NCBI GenBank assembly: GCA_947170495.1
Contig: CAMVUB010000015.1
Coordinates: 1-52,469, forward strand
Origin: an uncultured Prevotellaceae bacterium
Lineage (GTDB): Bacteria > Bacteroidota > Bacteroidia > Bacteroidales > Bacteroidaceae
Length of the DNA stretch: 52,469 nt
Direction: 5' to 3'
Positions 34,393 through 43,225 of the stretch are shown piece after piece. How positions within the stretch are numbered: the first letter of the stretch is position 1; every line of letters begins with the position of its first letter. The notes below the pieces were generated by a model that was not told the origin of the DNA, ran no database searches, and worked only from the letters and a program-made list of their open reading frames with translations. The position numbers were made by a program, and so were the translations under genes.

Positions 34393-37005
34393 ATGGCCGA
34401 AATCACCCCGATGATGAAACAGTTCTTCGACCTGAAGGCAAAGCATCCCGATGCCATCCTGCTCTTCAGGTGTGGAGACTTCTATGAGACCTACGCGCAG
34501 GATGCTGTGGAGGCCGCAGATATTCTCGGCATCACGCTCACGAAGCGCAACAACGGTCGCGAGGGTGAGAACACGGCGATGGCCGGCTTCCCCCATCACG
34601 CGCTGGACACCTATCTGCCCAAGCTCGTGCGTGCCGGGCGCCGCGTGGCCATCTGCGACCAGCTCGAAGACCCCAAGCTCACGAAGAAACTCGTGAAGCG
34701 TGGCATCACGGAGTTGGTCACGCCGGGCGTGGCGATGACGGACACGGTGCTCAACTACCGCGAGAACAACTTCCTCGCCTCCGTGCATTTCATGAAGGAG
34801 GACCTCGTGGGGGTCAGCTTCCTGGACATCTCCACGGGTGAATGGCTCGTGGCCGAGGGCCCGGCGGACTATGTCGATAAGCTGATGGGTAACTTCGCCC
34901 CCAAGGAAGTGCTCTATGAGCGCGGCCGCAAGGGTCTCTTCGAGGGATGCTTCGGCACGAAGTTCGTGACCTATGAGCTCGACGACTGGGTGTTCACCAG
35001 CCAGACAGCCAACGACAAGCTCACGCGCCACTTCGAGGTCAAGAACCTCAAGGGCTTCGGCATCGACGGCCTGCGCGCCGGTGTCATCGCCGCAGGGGCC
35101 ATCCTGCAGTACCTGGAGCTGACGCAGCACACGCAGCTCCAGCATATCACGGGCATCAGCCGCATCGAGGAGGAGCGCTTCGTGCGACTCGACAAGTTCA
35201 CCGTGCGCAACCTGGAACTCATACAACCGCTCAACGACGGCGGCCGCTCGCTCCTGGATGTCCTGGACCACACCACGACACCCATGGGCGCACGTCTGCT
35301 GCACCGCTGGATGCTGTTCCCGCTGCGCGACACCACACAGATCAACCACCGCCTCGACGTCGTCGATTACTACTTCCGCCACCCCGAATTCCGCGAATTC
35401 ATCGCTGAGCAGCTGCAGGTCATTGGCGACCTGGAGCGCATCACCTCGAAGGTGGCCGTGGGACGCGTATCGCCACGTGATATCGTGCAACTGCGCGTCG
35501 CCCTGCAAGCCATCGAACCTATCAAGAAGGTGTGCATGGAGACCGACGACGACACGCTGCGCGGCATCGGCGAACAGCTGAACCTCTGCGCCAGCATCCG
35601 CGACCGCATCGCCCGCGAGGTACAACCCGACCCGCCCCTGCAGGTGCAGAAGGGCAACGTCATCGCTAAGGGTGTCAATGCCGAGCTGGACGAGCTGCGC
35701 AGCATCGCCACCGGCGGCAAAGACTACCTCCTGCGACTCCAGCAGCGAGAGGCTGAACAGACGGGCATCCAGAGCTTGAAGGTGGCCTATAACAACGTCT
35801 TCGGCTACTATCTCGAAGTGCGCAACACGTATAAGGACCGCGTGCCGGCAGACTGGATCCGCAAGCAGACACTCGTCAACGCCGAGCGCTATATCACACA
35901 GGAACTCAAGGAGTACGAGGAGAAGATACTGGGTGCCGAGGACAAAATCATCGCCCTGGAGACACGCCTCTTCACAGAACTCGTCGCCGACGTGGCTGTC
36001 TTTGCCCCCGACATACAGCGCGATGCGCAGCTCGTGGCACAGCTCGACTGCCTCCTCTCCTTCGCCACCACCGCCGCCGAGCGCAACTACATACGCCCCG
36101 TGGTCGATGACAGCACAGAGATAGACATCCGTCAGGGCCGCCACCCCGTCATCGAATGTCAGATGCCCGTGGGCGAACGCTATATCGCCAACGACGTGCG
36201 CCTCGACACGCAGAACCAGCAGATCCTCATCATCACCGGTCCCAACATGGCCGGTAAGAGTGCGCTACTGCGCCAGACGGCCCTCATCACGCTGCTGGCA
36301 CAGATGGGTTGCTTCGTACCTGCCGAGAGTGCCCGCATCGGTTGGGTCGATAAGATCTTCACGCGCGTGGGCGCGAGCGATAATATATCGGTGGGCGAAA
36401 GCACCTTCATGGTGGAGATGAGCGAGGCCGCCAACATCCTAAACAATATCTCGGAGCGCTCACTCATCCTCTTCGATGAGCTGGGTCGCGGCACCTCGAC
36501 CTACGACGGCATCAGCATCGCATGGGCCATCGTGGAGTTCATCCATGAGAACCAGCGCGGCCACGCCCGCACGCTCTTCGCCACCCACTACCACGAGCTC
36601 AACGAGATGGAGAAGCACTTCGCACGCATCAAGAACTTCAATGTCAGCGTGCGCGAGGTGCGCGGCAAGGTGCTCTTCGTGCGCAAGCTGGAGCCCGGAG
36701 GCTCAGAGCATAGCTTCGGTATTCATGTGGCGCGCCTGGCCGGTATGCCCAAGGACATCGTGAAGCGTGCCGAGATGATCCTGCACCAGCTCGAAGCCAG
36801 CGCCGACCGCGAGGGCCTCGGCATGGGTGCCAAGATAGGGGCCATGCCTGAGAGAGACCACATGCAACTCTCCTTCTTCCAGCTCGACGACCCCGTGCTC
36901 AGCCAGATTCGCGACCAGATCCTCGGCCTCGACATCAACAGCCTTACGCCCATTGATGCCCTCAACAAACTTGACAGCATCAAACGCATCCTGACGGGAA
37001 AATAA
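34393..37005 (+). CDS. mutS: DNA mismatch repair protein MutS
   Basis: 870 aa. It recognises mismatches and small loops as a dimer and couples ATP to signal MutL. Mismatch-binding domain with '[12 protein letters not shown]' (about 20-31), connector, lever/clamp (about 260-570), then an ABC-type ATPase with Walker A GPNMAGKS (from 616), '[17 protein letters not shown]', Walker B '[16 protein letters not shown]' and '[10 protein letters not shown]'. The C-terminal '[11 protein letters not shown]' is the usual end. Complete and normal length. ATG 34393; single-gene transcription unit from a repeat-associated promoter. Confidence 0.97.
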   Translation: MAEITPMMKQFFDLKAKHPDAILLFRCGDFYETYAQDAVEAADILGITLTKRNNGREGENTAMAGFPHHALDTYLPKLVRAGRRVAICDQLEDPKLTKKLVKRGITELVTPGVAMTDTVLNYRENNFLASVHFMKEDLVGVSFLDISTGEWLVAEGPADYVDKLMGNFAPKEVLYERGRKGLFEGCFGTKFVTYELDDWVFTSQTANDKLTRHFEVKNLKGFGIDGLRAGVIAAGAILQYLELTQHTQLQHITGISRIEEERFVRLDKFTVRNLELIQPLNDGGRSLLDVLDHTTTPMGARLLHRWMLFPLRDTTQINHRLDVVDYYFRHPEFREFIAEQLQVIGDLERITSKVAVGRVSPRDIVQLRVALQAIEPIKKVCMETDDDTLRGIGEQLNLCASIRDRIAREVQPDPPLQVQKGNVIAKGVNAELDELRSIATGGKDYLLRLQQREAEQTGIQSLKVAYNNVFGYYLEVRNTYKDRVPADWIRKQTLVNAERYITQELKEYEEKILGAEDKIIALETRLFTELVADVAVFAPDIQRDAQLVAQLDCLLSFATTAAERNYIRPVVDDSTEIDIRQGRHPVIECQMPVGERYIANDVRLDTQNQQILIITGPNMAGKSALLRQTALITLLAQMGCFVPAESARIGWVDKIFTRVGASDNISVGESTFMVEMSEAANILNNISERSLILFDELGRGTSTYDGISIAWAIVEFIHENQRGHARTLFATHYHELNEMEKHFARIKNFNVSVREVRGKVLFVRKLEPGGSEHSFGIHVARLAGMPKDIVKRAEMILHQLEASADREGLGMGAKIGAMPERDHMQLSFFQLDDPVLSQIRDQILGLDINSLTPIDALNKLDSIKRILTGK

Positions 37006-37029
37006 GGTTTTTACCTCGCCACCACCATC

Positions 37030-38295
37030 TCAGAACATCTTACGCACACGGTCGATGCCTGCCACCAAGGCATCGACATCTTCTTTTGTGTTGTAGAGGG
37101 CGAAGCTGGCGCGCACGGTACCCTCGATACCCAAGCGGTGCATGAGGGGTTCGGCGCAGTGGTGACCCGTGCGCACGGCGATGCCGAGGCGGTCCAGAAG
37201 GGTGCCGAGGTCAAGGTGGTGGATGAATGCCGCCCCACCCTCAGCTGCTAAATTGAAGGAGATGACAGGACTCGGGGCGGGTCCGTAAATATGCATACCC
37301 TCGATTTGCATGAGTTGTTCATAGGCATAAGTGCCCAGCTCATGCTCGTATTCTGCTATCTTGCCCATGCCGATACCGCTGACGAAGTCGAGGGCCACGG
37401 CGAGGCCGCGGGCGGCGACATAGTCGGGGGTGCCGGCCTCAAACTTGTAGGGAAGCACATTGAAGGTGGTGCGCTCGAAGCTGACCTTACCGATCATCTC
37501 GCCGCCGCCCATGTAGGGAGGCAGCTTCTCGAGCCATTGCTCCTTGCCGTAGAGCACGCCGATGCCAGTGGGGCCATAGACCTTATGGCCGCTGAAGGCC
37601 AGGAAGTCGCAGTCCAGCGCCTGCACATCGACCGCCATGTGAGGCACGCTCTGCGCCGCATCGATGAGGACGGGGACGCCGTGGGCGTGCGCCATCGCGA
37701 TGATGTCCTTCACGGGGTTCACGGTGCCGAGGACATTGCTGACATGGGTGCAGGCCAGCAGCTTGGTGTTGGGTGAGAAGAGCGTGGGGAGCACGTCGAG
37801 GTCAAGGCGGCCGTCGTCGGTGATGGGGCACACCCTGATCTTGATATCCTTGCGCAGCTGCAGCAGCTGCCAGGGGACGATGTTGGAGTGGTGCTCCATC
37901 TCGGTGACGATGACCTCGTCGCCCGCCTGCATGCAGGCCTGTCCGAAGGTGGCCGCCACGAGGTTGATGCTCTCCGTGGTGCCGCGTGTGAAGATGATTT
38001 CAGTGGTGGAACGGGCGTTAATGAACGCTCTCACCGTCTCGCGGGCCTCCTCATACAAGCGGGTGGCTTCCTGCGAGAGATAGTGAACGCCACGATGCAC
38101 GTTGGCATTGACATTCAGGTATTCGTCGGTGATGGCATCGATGACACATTGCGGCTTCTGCGTCGTGGCACCGTTGTCGAGATAGACGAGCGGCTTGCCA
38201 TAGATCTGGCGAGATAATATAGGGAAAGACCCACCCCCGACCCCTCCCGTGAGGGAGGGGAGGGGCTGGCGCAAAGATTCTATATCTTGTTTCAT
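37030..38295 (-). CDS. sufS: Cysteine desulfurase SufS
   Basis: 421 aa. PLP enzyme that takes sulfur from cysteine for Fe-S assembly by the SUF system. PLP Lys in 'FSGHKVYGPTGIG', catalytic Cys380 in 'RTGHHCAEPLMHRLG'. The frame is intact, but residues of about 10-23 ([13 protein letters not shown]) are encoded by a GC-rich palindrome (38225-38267), lying exactly inside the usual start ('..IRxDFPILSR'), here SLRQ-insert-FPILSRQ. No sufB/C/D is adjacent; ruvB ends 6 nt upstream, so the two are co-transcribed. Confidence 0.95.
   Translation of the reverse strand: MKQDIESLRQPLPSLTGGVGGGSFPILSRQIYGKPLVYLDNGATTQKPQCVIDAITDEYLNVNANVHRGVHYLSQEATRLYEEARETVRAFINARSTTEIIFTRGTTESINLVAATFGQACMQAGDEVIVTEMEHHSNIVPWQLLQLRKDIKIRVCPITDDGRLDLDVLPTLFSPNTKLLACTHVSNVLGTVNPVKDIIAMAHAHGVPVLIDAAQSVPHMAVDVQALDCDFLAFSGHKVYGPTGIGVLYGKEQWLEKLPPYMGGGEMIGKVSFERTTFNVLPYKFEAGTPDYVAARGLAVALDFVSGIGMGKIAEYEHELGTYAYEQLMQIEGMHIYGPAPSPVISFNLAAEGGAAFIHHLDLGTLLDRLGIAVRTGHHCAEPLMHRLGIEGTVRASFALYNTKEDVDALVAGIDRVRKMF
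38225..38267 (-). repeat. GC-rich palindromic repeat in the sufS N-terminus
   Basis: CCCCTCCC-gtga-GGGAGGGG hairpin (38241-38260) with an AGACCCACCCCCGA flank. Inverted relative to the copy at 38322-38361 in the ruvB end; the two bracket the ruvB/sufS junction. Confidence 0.85.
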
Positions 38296-38301
38296 GGGCT
38301 T

Positions 38302-39372
38302 TTAGTCAAACTGCAGGGTTAACTCCCCTCCCTCACGGGAGGGGTTGGGGGTAGGTCTTTCAAGATGCTCATACGCCAAATCCGTCACCTCGCGGCCACG
38401 AGGTGTGCGTTTGATGAAGCCCTCCTTGATGAGGAAGGGTTCATAGACCTCCTCGATGGTGCCGGGGTCTTCGCCGATGGCGGTGGCGATAGTGGTGATA
38501 CCCACGGGGCCGCCCTTGAACTTATCGATGATGGCCAGCAGGATCTTACGGTCGATGAGGTCGAGACCGTGGCGGTCGATGTTCAGCGCCTCCAGGGCAT
38601 AGCGCGCAATCTCCAGGTCGATGCGCCCGTTGCCCTTGACCTGTGCGAAGTCGCGCACACGGCGCAGCAGGGCGTTGGCGATACGTGGCGTGCCGCGCGA
38701 GCGACCCGCTATCTCGGCGGCCGCATCGGCATCGATGGGCTGCCCGAGGATGCCTGCCGAGCGCAGGACGATACCCTGCAGCGTCTTGGCATCGTAGTAT
38801 TCCAGATGCAAGTTGATGCCGAAGCGAGCGCGCAGGGGTGCCGTGAGCAGGCCTGAGCGCGTCGTGGCACCCACGAGCGTGAAGGGGTTCAGGTCAATCT
38901 GTATCGAGCGCGCACTGGGGCCGCGGTCGATCATGATGTCGATGCGGTAATCCTCCATCGCCGAGTAGAGGTACTCCTCCACGACGGGCGACAGACGATG
39001 GATCTCGTCGATGAACAACACATCCTGCGGCTCGAGGGAGGTCAGGATGCCCGCCAAATCACCAGGCTTGTCCAGCACGGGACCGCTGGTGACCTTGAAG
39101 CCCACGCCCAACTCGTTGGCAATGATGTTGGAGAGCGTCGTCTTGCCTAGTCCGGGAGGGCCGTGCAGGAGCGTGTGGTCGAGCGGTTCGCCGCGATAAC
39201 GCGCCGCCTCCACGAAGACCTTCAGGTTCTGCACCACCTGCGTCTGGCCGGCGAAGTCCTGAAAGTGCAGGGGGCGCAGGGCGTTCTCGAAGTCTGAGGA
39301 AGCCCCTCCCCCGTCCCCTCCCCTGTTAGGGACGGGTGTTGGGTGTATAAGCGTGTTGAGTTCTTGGTCCAC
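38302..39372 (-). CDS. ruvB: Holliday junction branch migration ATPase RuvB
   Basis: 356 aa, from GTG 39372. The open frame runs on to 40512, but that part is antisense to the Rid gene; GTG 39372 sits 27 nt after a TTACTTTG box. RuvB is the hexameric AAA+ motor that drives RuvA-bound junctions. Walker A '[12 protein letters not shown]', 'FIDEIHRL', 'GATTRSGLL', the arginine-finger region and the winged helix '[15 protein letters not shown]' are present. Two termini are repeat-derived: [14 protein letters not shown] (39303-39347) near the start, and [18 protein letters not shown] at the end (38322-38361), replacing the usual last residues. Confidence 0.95.
   Translation of the reverse strand: MDQELNTLIHPTPVPNRGGDGGGASSDFENALRPLHFQDFAGQTQVVQNLKVFVEAARYRGEPLDHTLLHGPPGLGKTTLSNIIANELGVGFKVTSGPVLDKPGDLAGILTSLEPQDVLFIDEIHRLSPVVEEYLYSAMEDYRIDIMIDRGPSARSIQIDLNPFTLVGATTRSGLLTAPLRARFGINLHLEYYDAKTLQGIVLRSAGILGQPIDADAAAEIAGRSRGTPRIANALLRRVRDFAQVKGNGRIDLEIARYALEALNIDRHGLDLIDRKILLAIIDKFKGGPVGITTIATAIGEDPGTIEEVYEPFLIKEGFIKRTPRGREVTDLAYEHLERPTPNPSREGGELTLQFD
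38322..38361 (-). repeat. GC-rich palindromic repeat in the ruvB 3' end
   Basis: CCCCTCCC-tcac-GGGAGGGG (38325-38344) then TTGGGGGTAGGTCT; mirror of the sufS copy. Confidence 0.85.
39303..39347 (-). repeat. Diverged GC-rich repeat in the ruvB N-terminus
   Basis: CCCGTCCC...GGGACGGG with a GTGTTGGGTGT flank; a variant of the same family. Confidence 0.6.
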
Positions 39373-39399
39373 GTTACCTATTTTTAAGTATTTCGGGTG

Positions 39400-39431
39400 C
39401 AAAGTAACGAATTTTTTCGCGAGGTACGCAA
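39400..39431 (-). promoter_or_regulatory. ruvB-sufS promoter: TTG-N21-TTACTTTG
   Basis: -7-like TTACTTTG at 39400-39407 (one deviation from TAnnTTTG), TTG at 39429-39431. Divergent from the Rid promoter. Confidence 0.55.
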
Positions 39432-39450
39432 TTCTAACGAAAAAAAGCAC

Positions 39451-39458
39451 TACTTTTG
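39451..39458 (+). promoter_or_regulatory. -7 box TACTTTTG for the Rid-family gene
   Basis: 22 nt before ATG 39481; excludes the longer frame from 39397. Confidence 0.65.
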
Positions 39459-39480
39459 CAGCGTTTTTGCCACGCACCGC

Positions 39481-40620
39481 ATGGATTACACATTGATTCC
39501 ATATTCGGAAACAGGTGTTTCGGTGGAGCTCGCCACCTTTAGCACAGAGGCTGGTATCACCGAACATCACGCGATTCTCCACGTAGAACCGCGCGGCGAA
39601 TTGTTTGCCGGGCAGTTCCAGCGCCTGCAGCAGGCCGAAGAGGCATTGCTGCACAGCGCGGCATGCGCCGGCGCCTGCGTGGTCTTCAAGCGCTACTTCC
39701 TCAGCGATGCCACCAACCAAGTGGCAGCCATCTCGCAGCACGAGACCGCAGCCACGAGCTTTATCCAGCAGCCGCCCCTCGACGGTTCGAAGGTGGCCGC
39801 CTGGCTCTACCTCGTCCACAACATGGATGTCGCGGAGCGCGACGACCTCGTCGTAGCCAGCCACAACGGCTACCAACACCTGTGGCGGATGGGAATGTGC
39901 GCCCCCGAAGGCGACAGCGCCCAGCAAACCACCACGCTGCTCACCGATTACGAGGCGCTGCTGCAGCGCTATGGCGCCACGCTGGCCGACAACTGCATCC
40001 GCACCTGGTTCTATGTCCGCGATGTTGATACGCAGTATGCCGGCATGGTCAGAGCCCGCCGCGAGAACTTCGAGGCGCAGGGGCTCACGAAAAACACCCA
40101 TTTCATCGCCTCCACAGGCATCGGAGGCTCGCCCGCCGACACAAAAGCATTGGTACAATTGGGCACCTACGCCCTCGTGGGCTTCGCACCCGAGCAGCAG
40201 CGCTACCTCTATGCCAAGACCCACTTGAACCCCACCTATGAATATGGTGTCACCTTCGAGCGCGGCACCGTCATCGACTACGGCGACCGCAGCCACGTCT
40301 ATATCAGCGGCACCGCCAGCATCAATAATAAGGGTGAGGTCGTCCATGTCGGCGACATCGTGCAACAGACCTATCGCATGTGGGAAAACGTAGAAGCCCT
40401 GCTGGCAGAGGCAGACACCACCTTCGACGACGTGGCACAGATCATCGTCTATCTGCGCGATACGGGCGACTACGACACCGTGCGCCAGCTCTTCGACAAC
40501 CGCTTCCCCCACACGCCCTGCGTCATCACCCTGGCCCCCGTCTGCCGTCCCACCTGGCTCATCGAGATGGAGTGCCTGGCCATCAAGGAGCGGAAGAACC
40601 CGCAGTTCAAAGAGTTTTGA
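39481..40620 (+). CDS. Long Rid-family (YjgF-like) protein
   Basis: 379 aa, twice the size of a single Rid domain. The C-terminal part (about 255-375) is a clear Rid/YjgF domain ('[20 protein letters not shown]', '[16 protein letters not shown]'). The N-terminal half also appears YjgF-like but diverged, as in the chorismatase/FkbO-like architecture. Rid proteins often deaminate reactive enamines; whether this long form is catalytic is unknown. Single gene between ruvB and the M16 peptidase, followed by a 'cgttattacg' repeat. Confidence 0.8.
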   Translation: MDYTLIPYSETGVSVELATFSTEAGITEHHAILHVEPRGELFAGQFQRLQQAEEALLHSAACAGACVVFKRYFLSDATNQVAAISQHETAATSFIQQPPLDGSKVAAWLYLVHNMDVAERDDLVVASHNGYQHLWRMGMCAPEGDSAQQTTTLLTDYEALLQRYGATLADNCIRTWFYVRDVDTQYAGMVRARRENFEAQGLTKNTHFIASTGIGGSPADTKALVQLGTYALVGFAPEQQRYLYAKTHLNPTYEYGVTFERGTVIDYGDRSHVYISGTASINNKGEVVHVGDIVQQTYRMWENVEALLAEADTTFDDVAQIIVYLRDTGDYDTVRQLFDNRFPHTPCVITLAPVCRPTWLIEMECLAIKERKNPQFKEF

Positions 40621-40755
40621 TTTTTCGTTATTACGTTATCTCGTTATAACGTTATTACGACAATGTTTCAATCTTTAGCTTCGCTGACTTTTGTCACGAC
40701 TCGGCAATTCAAGCGAGCTTGATTGCTCTCGCTGCTCCAAAAGTTCAATCTTTCA
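40621..40755 (+). other. Repeat-filled gap before the M16 gene
   Basis: 'cgttattacgttatctcg' units (40624-40661) followed by 'caatctttagcttcgctgac' and 'gttcaatctttcaatgtttc' units to 40775. The ATG at 40756 lies inside the last repeat. No gene. Confidence 0.7.
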
Positions 40756-42003
40756 ATGTTTCAATCTTTCAATTTAGAAAACGGTCTTCGCGTCATCGTT
40801 GCCCCTTCGGCCACGGATGTCGTCTATGCCGGCATCGCCGTAGCCACCGGCACGCGCCATGAGTTGGACAGCGAGAGCGGCATGGCGCACCTCGTGGAGC
40901 ACATGACCTTCAAGGGCACAGAGCGCCTCACCTCCATGCAGATTCTGAATCGCATGGAAAGCGTGGGCGGCGACCTCAACGCCTACACCGGCAAGGAGGA
41001 GACCATCTACTACGCCACCTTCATGCGCCAGCACCTGAAGCGTGCCATTCCCCTACTCCTCGACATCGTCTTCAACAGCACCTTCCCCCAGGAGGAACTC
41101 GACAAAGAAGTGGAGGTGGTCATCGATGAGATTGAGAGCTACAACGACTCGCCCGCCGAGCTCATCTACGATGACTTCGAAGCCCTCCTCTTCCCCAACC
41201 ACCCTCTCGGCCGCAGCATCCTCGGCAATGCCGACCGCCTGCGCCAATACCGCACCTCCGACCTCCAAGCCTTCGCCCGCCGCACCTACAGCCCCGCCCG
41301 CGCCGTGCTGTTTATAAAAGGCAATGTTAAGATAGACCCACCCCCCTGCCCCTCCCTTGTAGGGAGGGGAGTAAGTACCTTTGAGAATGAGAATGCGGAT
41401 GCCTGCTTGAAACATACTACTCCCCTCCCTACAAGGGAGGGGCAGGGGGGTGGGTCTTTCACTTATAAGAAGCCCGTCCACCAAACCCACGTCATGCTCG
41501 GTGCGCGGGCCTATGCCGCCACCGATGAGCGCTACTATGGCCTGCTGCTGCTGAGCAACCTGCTCGGCGGACCGGCCATGAACTCGCGCCTCAGCCTCGC
41601 CTTGCGCGAGCGTACGGGACTCGTATATACTGTGGAAAGCAACCTCACCGCTTACACCGACACCGGCGTGTGGGCCGTCTATTTCGGCTGTGACCCCGGC
41701 GACCTGCGTCGCTGCCTGCGCCTCGTACACCGCGAGCTCCGCCGCCTCATAGACCGTCCCTTGAGTGCCCGCGCCCTCGCCGCTGCCAAGCAGCAGTTCC
41801 TGGGACAGCTCGGCATCAGCTACGACCATTTCGAGAACGTTGCCCTCGCGATGGCCAAGCAGTATCTCCACTACCACCGCGTCCTCACTCCCGCCGAGAT
41901 TGCCCAGTCCATCGAAGCCCTCACCCCTGCCACCCTTCAATCCATCGCCGCCAACATCTTCAATCCCGACCGCCTCACCACCCTCATCTATCAACCCGAG
42001 TAA
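40756..42003 (+). CDS. M16 family zinc peptidase (pitrilysin/insulinase-like)
   Basis: 415 aa from ATG 40756, inside a 'tttcaatctttcaat' repeat. Zinc site HLVEH (residues of about 46-50) with the distal Glu in 'EVEVVIDEIESYNDS'. The C-terminal half has the R/Y pair region 'SLALRERTGLVYTVESNL'. No signal peptide is seen, so probably cytoplasmic; M16 enzymes cleave peptides inside a clam-shell chamber. The linker between the two halves (about 194-236) is encoded by two 40-bp perfect inverted copies of the GC-rich repeat (41334-41457). A terminator follows. Confidence 0.92.
   Translation: MFQSFNLENGLRVIVAPSATDVVYAGIAVATGTRHELDSESGMAHLVEHMTFKGTERLTSMQILNRMESVGGDLNAYTGKEETIYYATFMRQHLKRAIPLLLDIVFNSTFPQEELDKEVEVVIDEIESYNDSPAELIYDDFEALLFPNHPLGRSILGNADRLRQYRTSDLQAFARRTYSPARAVLFIKGNVKIDPPPCPSLVGRGVSTFENENADACLKHTTPLPTREGQGGGSFTYKKPVHQTHVMLGARAYAATDERYYGLLLLSNLLGGPAMNSRLSLALRERTGLVYTVESNLTAYTDTGVWAVYFGCDPGDLRRCLRLVHRELRRLIDRPLSARALAAAKQQFLGQLGISYDHFENVALAMAKQYLHYHRVLTPAEIAQSIEALTPATLQSIAANIFNPDRLTTLIYQPE
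41334..41457. repeat. 124-bp element with 40-bp perfect terminal inverted repeats
   Basis: Left arm 41334-41373, right arm 41418-41457, identical in reverse complement over 40 nt; core 44 bp. Each arm also contains the CCCCTCCC/GGGAGGGG hairpin. It reads through in frame inside the M16 gene. Confidence 0.92.
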
Positions 42004-42022
42004 TAAGAAACCTGAGTAACGA

Positions 42023-42059
42023 GAAACCCGCCTCACAAGTTGAAGGCGGGTTTCTTGTT
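42023..42059 (+). terminator. Intrinsic terminator of the M16 gene
   Basis: GAAACCCGCCT / AGGCGGGTTTC (11 bp), then TTGTTAT. Confidence 0.85.
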
Positions 42060-42085
42060 ATAGGTAGAGGATAGACTCGGGACCC

Positions 42086-42490
42086 ATGTTGAAGAGGAGG
42101 CGGAGAGAGTTCTTATATCCCGCTGAAGCAGGGCCTACCTCTGACACAGACGAGAACTTTACACAGCCTGTTTCTGTCCGCATAGGCGAAATGAAGAAAA
42201 CGCCCAGATTGGATTATTTCTTGGTCAAAAATGAATGCATGAGGCCAATAGGCATTTGTCCTGGTGACATCATTGGCGTACAGCTCTTAGATGACGAGTT
42301 AACCATTGATGATGTAGAAGAGGGCGATGTACTTCTCATCGAACTTAACGATGAGAAATTCCGTGGTCGCAAGATTCGTGTGATGGATCATGCAGAGCAG
42401 AATGCCTTTGCTACTTATTACTATGTTGGAGGTAAAAAACGGCAGCCATCCTCTAAGCTACACTCTTTTAACAGCATAAAGGGGGGGTGA
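42086..42490 (+). CDS. S24/LexA-like domain protein with Ser-to-Cys change
   Basis: 134 aa, AT-rich. 'LVKNECMRPIGICPGDIIGV' resembles the S24 peptidase/signal-peptidase block (GxSMxPxI..GDxxxV), with Cys in place of Ser (residue of about 52); 'GRKIRVM' could be the beta-strand after the Lys region. No helix-turn-helix precedes it. So it could be an S24-like fold used for binding, a Cys variant, or the remnant of a repressor. A G7 run just before the stop could slip. First gene of an AT-rich island beginning after the M16 terminator. Confidence 0.55.
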   Translation: MLKRRRREFLYPAEAGPTSDTDENFTQPVSVRIGEMKKTPRLDYFLVKNECMRPIGICPGDIIGVQLLDDELTIDDVEEGDVLLIELNDEKFRGRKIRVMDHAEQNAFATYYYVGGKKRQPSSKLHSFNSIKGG

Positions 42491-42514
42491 GAGAAGTTAA
42501 TCATCCATATCGTG

Positions 42515-42907
42515 ATGTGGCTTAACATCTTGCAACCGTTTGATAAAAGGTCATATTGTTTTTATTATGCTAAGAAGGTTTTATATATTATCTTCTGGTC
42601 TGGTGGTTTGCTTTGGGCAACATTCCCAGATTTTCTTGAAGGGAAGATGAGTTTTGACTTCAACTCAATGGCTTGTCTGTACTTTTTCAAGAAGTATTTA
42701 TTTCCATTATTGATGGCATTGCTCTTATTCCGATTTGATGTAAGATATGCCTTTTATTTGGAAAGTGCCAAAGGAAGTCCGAAGCAAGTACCGCCTGTAA
42801 TGATTTCAGGTGTTGGATTTATTCTATTTTGCATTCTATCAGCATTCTTATCCGGAACGGCCTGTGCCCCTGTATTTTTCTTGCTTTCTTGGTTATCTCG
42901 ACTTTGA
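42515..42907 (+). CDS. Small membrane protein, function unknown
   Basis: 130 aa, ATG 42515 (an upstream in-frame GTG at 42512). Three hydrophobic segments (about 19-36, 58-77, 94-120). AT-rich like its neighbours. Not recognised. The gap to the S24-like gene is 24 nt, so they may be co-expressed. Confidence 0.5.
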   Translation: MWLNILQPFDKRSYCFYYAKKVLYIIFWSGGLLWATFPDFLEGKMSFDFNSMACLYFFKKYLFPLLMALLLFRFDVRYAFYLESAKGSPKQVPPVMISGVGFILFCILSAFLSGTACAPVFFLLSWLSRL

Positions 42908-43225
42908 TGATGTCTTCGTCATCGAGCGTACCGCGATGACGAATAGAGGAGTACCACTTGGCAGGGCTTGCATACCGTCTGGGAGGGGTATGGCAAACCG
43001 GAAACGGCGATGTGGGCTACTGCTGTCTTGTTCGACACCGAGATTCCTGTAGCCGTGATAATTTGCAATCGGCGAAGGTGGATTACGCTTAAAAAAACAT
43101 AAAAACCATCTTTTTTATGTAAATAAGGTTGTTTACGTAAAAAAACATGTATTACATTCCAAAACTTTTCGTAACTTTGCAGTGGATAAACAACTAATAA
43201 TCGTCATTCACAGAATCAATCTGTT
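42908..43225. other. Decayed coding-like DNA and regulatory palindromes
   Basis: 42930-43080 is GC-richer than its surroundings and reads like protein only when frames are joined (EYHLAGLAYRLGGVWQTGNG, then MWATAVLFDTEIPVAVIICN), a likely remnant not recognised. 43090-43225 is very AT-rich and holds ACATAAAAA/TTTTTATGT (43097-43120), TTTACGTAAA (43132-43141), ATGTATTACAT (43147-43157) and the -7 box. Confidence 0.55.
43172..43179 (+). promoter_or_regulatory. -7 box TAACTTTG of the two-gene module
   Basis: 46 nt before ATG 43226, with two perfect palindromes (43132-43141 and 43147-43157) just upstream as possible operators. Confidence 0.65.

Noticed and set aside
34369..36144. 591-codon minus-strand ORF
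   Set aside because: Antisense shadow of mutS, caused by high GC at third positions; low-complexity composition and no family features.
39373..40512. Upstream extension of the ruvB frame
   Set aside because: It lies antisense to the Rid gene and beyond the ruvB promoter; the RuvB family begins near the GTG at 39372.
42810..43052. 80-codon plus-strand ORF
   Set aside because: Overlaps the end of the small membrane protein in another frame and has no features; part of the decayed stretch.
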